From positions 789,001-853,000 of the forward strand of contig NZ_AP022822.1 in the NCBI RefSeq assembly GCF_011397115.1: a DNA stretch of 64,000 nt, written 5' to 3'. Numbering within the stretch: the stretch's first letter is position 1; every line of letters starts with the position of its first letter. This stretch comes from Enterococcus saigonensis (GTDB taxonomy: Bacteria > Bacillota > Bacilli > Lactobacillales > Enterococcaceae). The notes under the pieces are model-generated. The model saw only the letters and a list, made by a program, of their open reading frames with translations. It had not been told where the DNA came from and did not search any database. The position numbers were made by a program, and so were the translations under genes. This document shows positions 60,877 to 64,000 of the stretch, piece by piece.

Positions 60877-61848
60877 ATGATTTCAGAAACACAAAACCAA
60901 GCGCTTTACGGTATTTTAAAAGCTTATGAGCGACTAAAGCCATTAATGATTCATACACCGTTGGCTCCTAGTAATATTTTGGGGCAAAAAAAACAAGGTG
61001 ACATTTATTTGAAATTAGAAAATTTGCAACGCACTGGTTCTTTTAAAGCTAGAGGAGCCTATAATAAATTAGCAACTTTAACACCAGATGAAAAAAAACG
61101 TGGGGTAATTGCTTGTTCGGCTGGAAATCATGCACAAGGAGTAGCTTTGGCGGCCTCTCTTTTGAAGATAAATGCGCGAATTTTCATGCCTGAAAGTGCT
61201 CCTAAAACAAAGATTTTGGCAACCGAAAATTATGGTGCTAAGGTGGAGCTAGTTGGAGAAACATTTGATGAAACAAAAGCTAGAACACTAGCAGAAGTAG
61301 CCAAAAGTGGGGAAGTCTTTGTTTCGCCTTTTGATGATTGTGCGGTTATGCAAGGACAAGGAACAATAGGAATTGAATTGTTACAAGACTTGCCAGAAGT
61401 TGATAATATTATTGTTCCTATTGGAGGCGGCGGTTTAATTGCTGGGATTGCACTAGCTGTTAAAGCCTATCGGCCCGAAGTCAAAATTATTGGAGTACAA
61501 TCTTATCATGTTCACGGTATGATTTCGTCGATTTGGCAGCAAAAATTGATTGCAAATCGAAGTCAGAAAACATTAGCAGATGGTTGTGATGTAGCATTAG
61601 CAGGTGAATTGACTTATGAGATATTAAAAGAGCGAATTGATGAAACGGTGCTAGTAGAAGAAGAGGAGATTGAGCAAGCGATTCATTATTTAGCTTTAAA
61701 AGAAAAAGTTATTGCAGAAGGGGCGGGAGCCTTAAGTACAGCCGCAATTTTAAGCGGGCACATTGATCATTTATTACAAGGTAAAAAAACGATTGCAGTA
61801 GTCTCTGGCGGTAATATTGATTTTTCTGTTTTTAAAGAAATTATTTAA
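60877..61848 (+). CDS. Catabolic threonine/serine dehydratase
   Basis: A 323-residue PLP enzyme of fold type II. The PLP lysine is in TGSFKARGAYNKL, the glycine loop is IGGGGLIAGIA, and SAGNHAQGVA is the substrate loop. There is no C-terminal ACT regulatory domain, so it is the catabolic (TdcB-like) form. It converts threonine to 2-oxobutyrate, or serine to pyruvate. GAAGGTGG precedes the ATG. A cre site suggests repression by glucose. Confidence 0.92.
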   Translation: MISETQNQALYGILKAYERLKPLMIHTPLAPSNILGQKKQGDIYLKLENLQRTGSFKARGAYNKLATLTPDEKKRGVIACSAGNHAQGVALAASLLKINARIFMPESAPKTKILATENYGAKVELVGETFDETKARTLAEVAKSGEVFVSPFDDCAVMQGQGTIGIELLQDLPEVDNIIVPIGGGGLIAGIALAVKAYRPEVKIIGVQSYHVHGMISSIWQQKLIANRSQKTLADGCDVALAGELTYEILKERIDETVLVEEEEIEQAIHYLALKEKVIAEGAGALSTAAILSGHIDHLLQGKKTIAVVSGGNIDFSVFKEII

Positions 61849-61850
61849 AA

Positions 61851-61884
61851 AAAGTAACGCTTAGTAATTACTAAGCGTTACTTT
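61851..61884. terminator. Bidirectional terminator
   Basis: AAAGTAACGCTTAGTAA and its complement TTACTAAGCGTTACTTT meet with no loop, followed by a T run. It lies between the dehydratase and the reverse-strand TPM gene. Confidence 0.85.
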
Positions 61885-61891
61885 TCATTTT

Positions 61892-62692
61892 TTAAAAGCC
61901 TCGACCGCCACCTCCAAAAGTGCCACCGCCGCTAGAATTGGTACTGCTGCCGCCACCACCACTACTCGGATTATTTTTAGGGATACGTCTTGTAGTGACA
62001 AAGGAATTGATTAAGCGATTTTCATTTTCAGTTAGTTCCAGCTGTGTATTTTGCCGGAAAGGATATTTATAAGTTCCTAACTTTAGTTGATAGCGCGATT
62101 TGACAATAATGAAAAAAGCAACACTTCCTACTAAAGCTAAAGCAAAGGCGATTATTCCTTCCAATAGTGTAATAGTTTTATAATACGAAATTTTACCAGT
62201 CTTTTCATCAATACGATAATGTCCCCCAGGAACACCTTCATCTACATAGTTTGTCATCTGTTCTAAAAATATCTTACTTGCAGCGTAATAATCACCACCA
62301 CTCATCTCAGAGCTGACTTTATCAAACAGTGCTTCTCGACGACTATCAGTTAAATAATCAATCATATTTCCTGAGGTTGCAATATACATTTCTCGTTGGT
62401 TTAGATCAATTAAAAAAACGGCGCCGTTTTGATTATTTCCTACTTTGTCACGTAAATACTCGTTGGCAAAGGTACGCGGTTGTTTCTCATTGGTATCTGT
62501 TGTAACAATGTAAATACCGCCTTTTATCTTTTCCTCTAATTTTTCAGCTTCTTGATTTAATTGAGTTAGTTGCTCTGTTTGGAAGACATTTGCTTGATCT
62601 TCTACATTCTCTAGTGCACCATAAGCGGGTAACGCAATTAAAAAAAAGAAAGCAGTAATAATGAAAGAAAAACAGCTATAAAAGTTTTTCAT
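61892..62692 (-). CDS. TPM-domain membrane protein (YdjH/YgcG-like)
   Basis: A 266-residue protein. The signal peptide ends LPAYGA. The TPM domain at about residues 28-155 has DQANVFQTEQLTQLNQEAEK and IYIVTTDTNEKQPRTF. A membrane helix at about 175-200 follows. The C-terminal tail is Gly/Ser-rich (SSGGGGSSTNSSGGGTFGGG). In Bacillus the YdjH homologue sits in the ydjGHI membrane-stress operon. It overlaps the start of its upstream neighbour's stop by 4 bases. Confidence 0.82.
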   Translation of the reverse strand: MKNFYSCFSFIITAFFFLIALPAYGALENVEDQANVFQTEQLTQLNQEAEKLEEKIKGGIYIVTTDTNEKQPRTFANEYLRDKVGNNQNGAVFLIDLNQREMYIATSGNMIDYLTDSRREALFDKVSSEMSGGDYYAASKIFLEQMTNYVDEGVPGGHYRIDEKTGKISYYKTITLLEGIIAFALALVGSVAFFIIVKSRYQLKLGTYKYPFRQNTQLELTENENRLINSFVTTRRIPKNNPSSGGGGSSTNSSGGGTFGGGGRGF

Positions 62693-63828
62693 AGGAAATA
62701 CCCTCCTAATAAAAACAACAAGAATAGACCTAAAAAGATACCTGCCGATACAAGTCCCAATTTTTTGTAACTAATAGGCAAAATACCGCTGACTTTTCCA
62801 GTCTGTCCATTCATAGCATAATAAAAGATCTTTTCAGTTGACTCTGAACTGCGATAGGTAACGAGCCAAACTGGCAATAACAAATAAGAAGTCTTAGTTT
62901 CTGTTAAATTGAGATCGTGTTGTGTTTTAGTAAATGTTGCGTAACTACCTACTGTTTCTTGCAATTTTTTCTCACCGTAATCAGCTAATTCTGCCATTAC
63001 CTCGTCTTTTAAAGTATCATATTCAATATCCCGTTTTTCAGCTTGAAAGCCGGCAAGGTATTGATTTTGAAATGTTACTGCTTTTTCAAGTGGAAACGGT
63101 TGAACGCTTGCAACCATTTTTTGTGGTGTGTTTTTTGTCAACGCGTTTTTTACAAGTCCCTTAAAAGTGAGGTTTCCCTTACGACTGATGGCATATTGTT
63201 TTGTTTCCGTATATTCAATATCACCTATAATCCAGACTCGAATAGAAGTACCATTTCCCATCAAACTGCCATTACCTTTTGCGTCAACTTGCCAGTAAGG
63301 AAAATAAACACCAGTCAACTTTTCTACTTGACTTGCTGAAAAAAAATCTTTTGGTACAAAGAATTTTTTTTGAGCCCAATTCAAAAAGTCTGCAGTAGCT
63401 TTTTCTTTACTAATAGCAAAGGGTAAAACTTTGTCTGGTAAGAATTCACCGGATAGGCGCCCTTGTAGAACGACAGGATTATGGCAATAATAACAATAAG
63501 TTGCTGCAGTAGTAGCATCTGTCACAATTTCAGCACCACAATTGGGACAAAGGTATAGTTCCATATTTTTAGCGCCTATTTCTTCTGAAGTATCTAGATC
63601 ATCTATCACAGTGTCAGTACTACTATTTGACTCTGTTGCATTAGAGACATCTTTTACCTCAGTTTTCTTTTCTGCTATATCAAGCGTACTTTTTTGTTTT
63701 GCCTCAAAGGCGCTTAGTTCGTCGACAGTAAAGACACTACCACAATAAGGGCAGTGAAACTGCTGATCATCTGGATTAAAAGTTAATGCCCCATTACAAT
63801 TGGGACATTTATGGGTTAAGGCGTCCAT
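62689..63828 (-). CDS. Zinc-ribbon membrane protein, YdjG-like
   Basis: A 379-residue protein. The N-terminal zinc ribbon is CPNCNGALTFN..CPYCGS (8-34). A second one is CPNCGAEI..CYYCHNPV (about 94-118). A large cytoplasmic domain follows, then one C-terminal membrane helix (AGIFLGLFLLFLLGGYFL). It matches YdjG of the Bacillus ydjGHI group. AAGGAGTG precedes the ATG at 63828. It likely scaffolds a membrane stress complex with the YdjH- and YdjI-like neighbours. Confidence 0.82.
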   Translation of the reverse strand: MDALTHKCPNCNGALTFNPDDQQFHCPYCGSVFTVDELSAFEAKQKSTLDIAEKKTEVKDVSNATESNSSTDTVIDDLDTSEEIGAKNMELYLCPNCGAEIVTDATTAATYCYYCHNPVVLQGRLSGEFLPDKVLPFAISKEKATADFLNWAQKKFFVPKDFFSASQVEKLTGVYFPYWQVDAKGNGSLMGNGTSIRVWIIGDIEYTETKQYAISRKGNLTFKGLVKNALTKNTPQKMVASVQPFPLEKAVTFQNQYLAGFQAEKRDIEYDTLKDEVMAELADYGEKKLQETVGSYATFTKTQHDLNLTETKTSYLLLPVWLVTYRSSESTEKIFYYAMNGQTGKVSGILPISYKKLGLVSAGIFLGLFLLFLLGGYFL

Positions 63829-63871
63829 AGCGTCACTCCTTATTTTTTCAGATATTGTAAAACTTTATGAG

Positions 63872-64000
63872 TTAGTCAATTGGGACGCCTTTAAATGGCT
63901 TTCCACATTCTGGACAGAATTTTGGAATTCCATTAGATAAGTCGACAATAGTGCCACATTCACTACATTTCATTTTTAAATCCACTTGTCCAGAAGCTGC
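63872..64000 (-). CDS. 3' end of an SPFH/YdjI-like gene, partial
   Basis: The last 42 codons end in a zinc ribbon, CSECGTIVDLSNG..FCPECGKPFKG. SPFH proteins of the YdjI type carry this tail, and the order with the YdjG- and YdjH-like genes fits. Most of the gene lies beyond the window, so the family is inferred. Confidence 0.55.
   Translation of the reverse strand, partial: AASGQVDLKMKCSECGTIVDLSNGIPKFCPECGKPFKGVPID

Noticed and set aside
1..64000. Looked for CRISPR arrays, tRNA and rRNA genes
   Set aside because: No regularly spaced repeats and no tRNA- or rRNA-like sequence were found; the boxA-like string at 11621 is not next to an rRNA gene.

Overview
The window is low-GC Firmicute DNA. 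The WxL cell-surface locus, the agmatine deiminase cluster, the PcsB/SagA-like CHAP hydrolase and the tandem T-boxes on a methionine importer point to Enterococcus or a close relative (Enterococcaceae). The species cannot be fixed from the sequence alone. No rRNA gene, tRNA gene or CRISPR array was seen.

Region 1 (1 to about 17095) is the right-hand part of an integrative conjugative element whose left part lies outside the window. It starts with a partial mobC and a candidate origin of transfer. Next come an ArsR-type regulator, a sigma-like protein and a GntR-ABC operon with a palindromic operator lying on its promoter. Inside it sits a fragment of a Tn916-type element (small leader orf, orf23, orf22, orf21, oriT, orf20). 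This is followed by an erm(B) cassette with leader peptide and attenuator, an ISL3-type transposase and a MerR regulator with a 19-bp-spacer promoter. The element ends with a long non-coding leader and three overlapping large serine recombinase genes. Its right end lies inside motif I (GSGNF) of a DNA methyltransferase gene, of which only the 3' part is present.

Region 2 (about 17095 to 27000) is a defence island. It holds the broken MmeI/type IIG-like methyltransferase and a complete four-gene QatABCD anti-phage operon. A repeat-rich decayed zone follows, with an Rrf2 regulator, a hexapeptide acetyltransferase and a methyltransferase pseudogene.

Region 3 (27200 to 35600) contains a bacitracin/lantibiotic-type ABC transporter, an Mga-like regulator and a reverse-strand WxL operon: two WxL proteins, a DUF916/DUF3324 protein, a sortase-like anchored protein with an odd sorting motif, and a small membrane protein. 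A DsrE-like gene follows.

Region 4 (35600 to 42600) is a LacI-controlled sugar-acid operon. It combines a KDG-kinase-like protein and KDPG aldolase with a hexulose-phosphate synthase/isomerase pair, a permease, a TIM-barrel isomerase and an unknown 81-residue protein. Three matching operators lie upstream. A glutathione peroxidase gene follows.

Region 5 (42600 to 53700) has the secreted CHAP protein, an FGGY kinase, an MsmK-type ATPase, and two T-boxes in series that both appear to read AUG ahead of metNIQ and an M20 amidohydrolase. A PucR/CdaR-like regulator and MgtC follow.

Region 6 (53800 to 61900) is the agmatine deiminase pathway: carbamoyltransferase, antiporter, deiminase and carbamate kinase. 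After it come a second deiminase paralogue that has lost the catalytic histidine, an RpiR regulator, and a threonine dehydratase behind a cre site. The window closes with a YdjG/YdjH/YdjI-like membrane-stress operon on the reverse strand.
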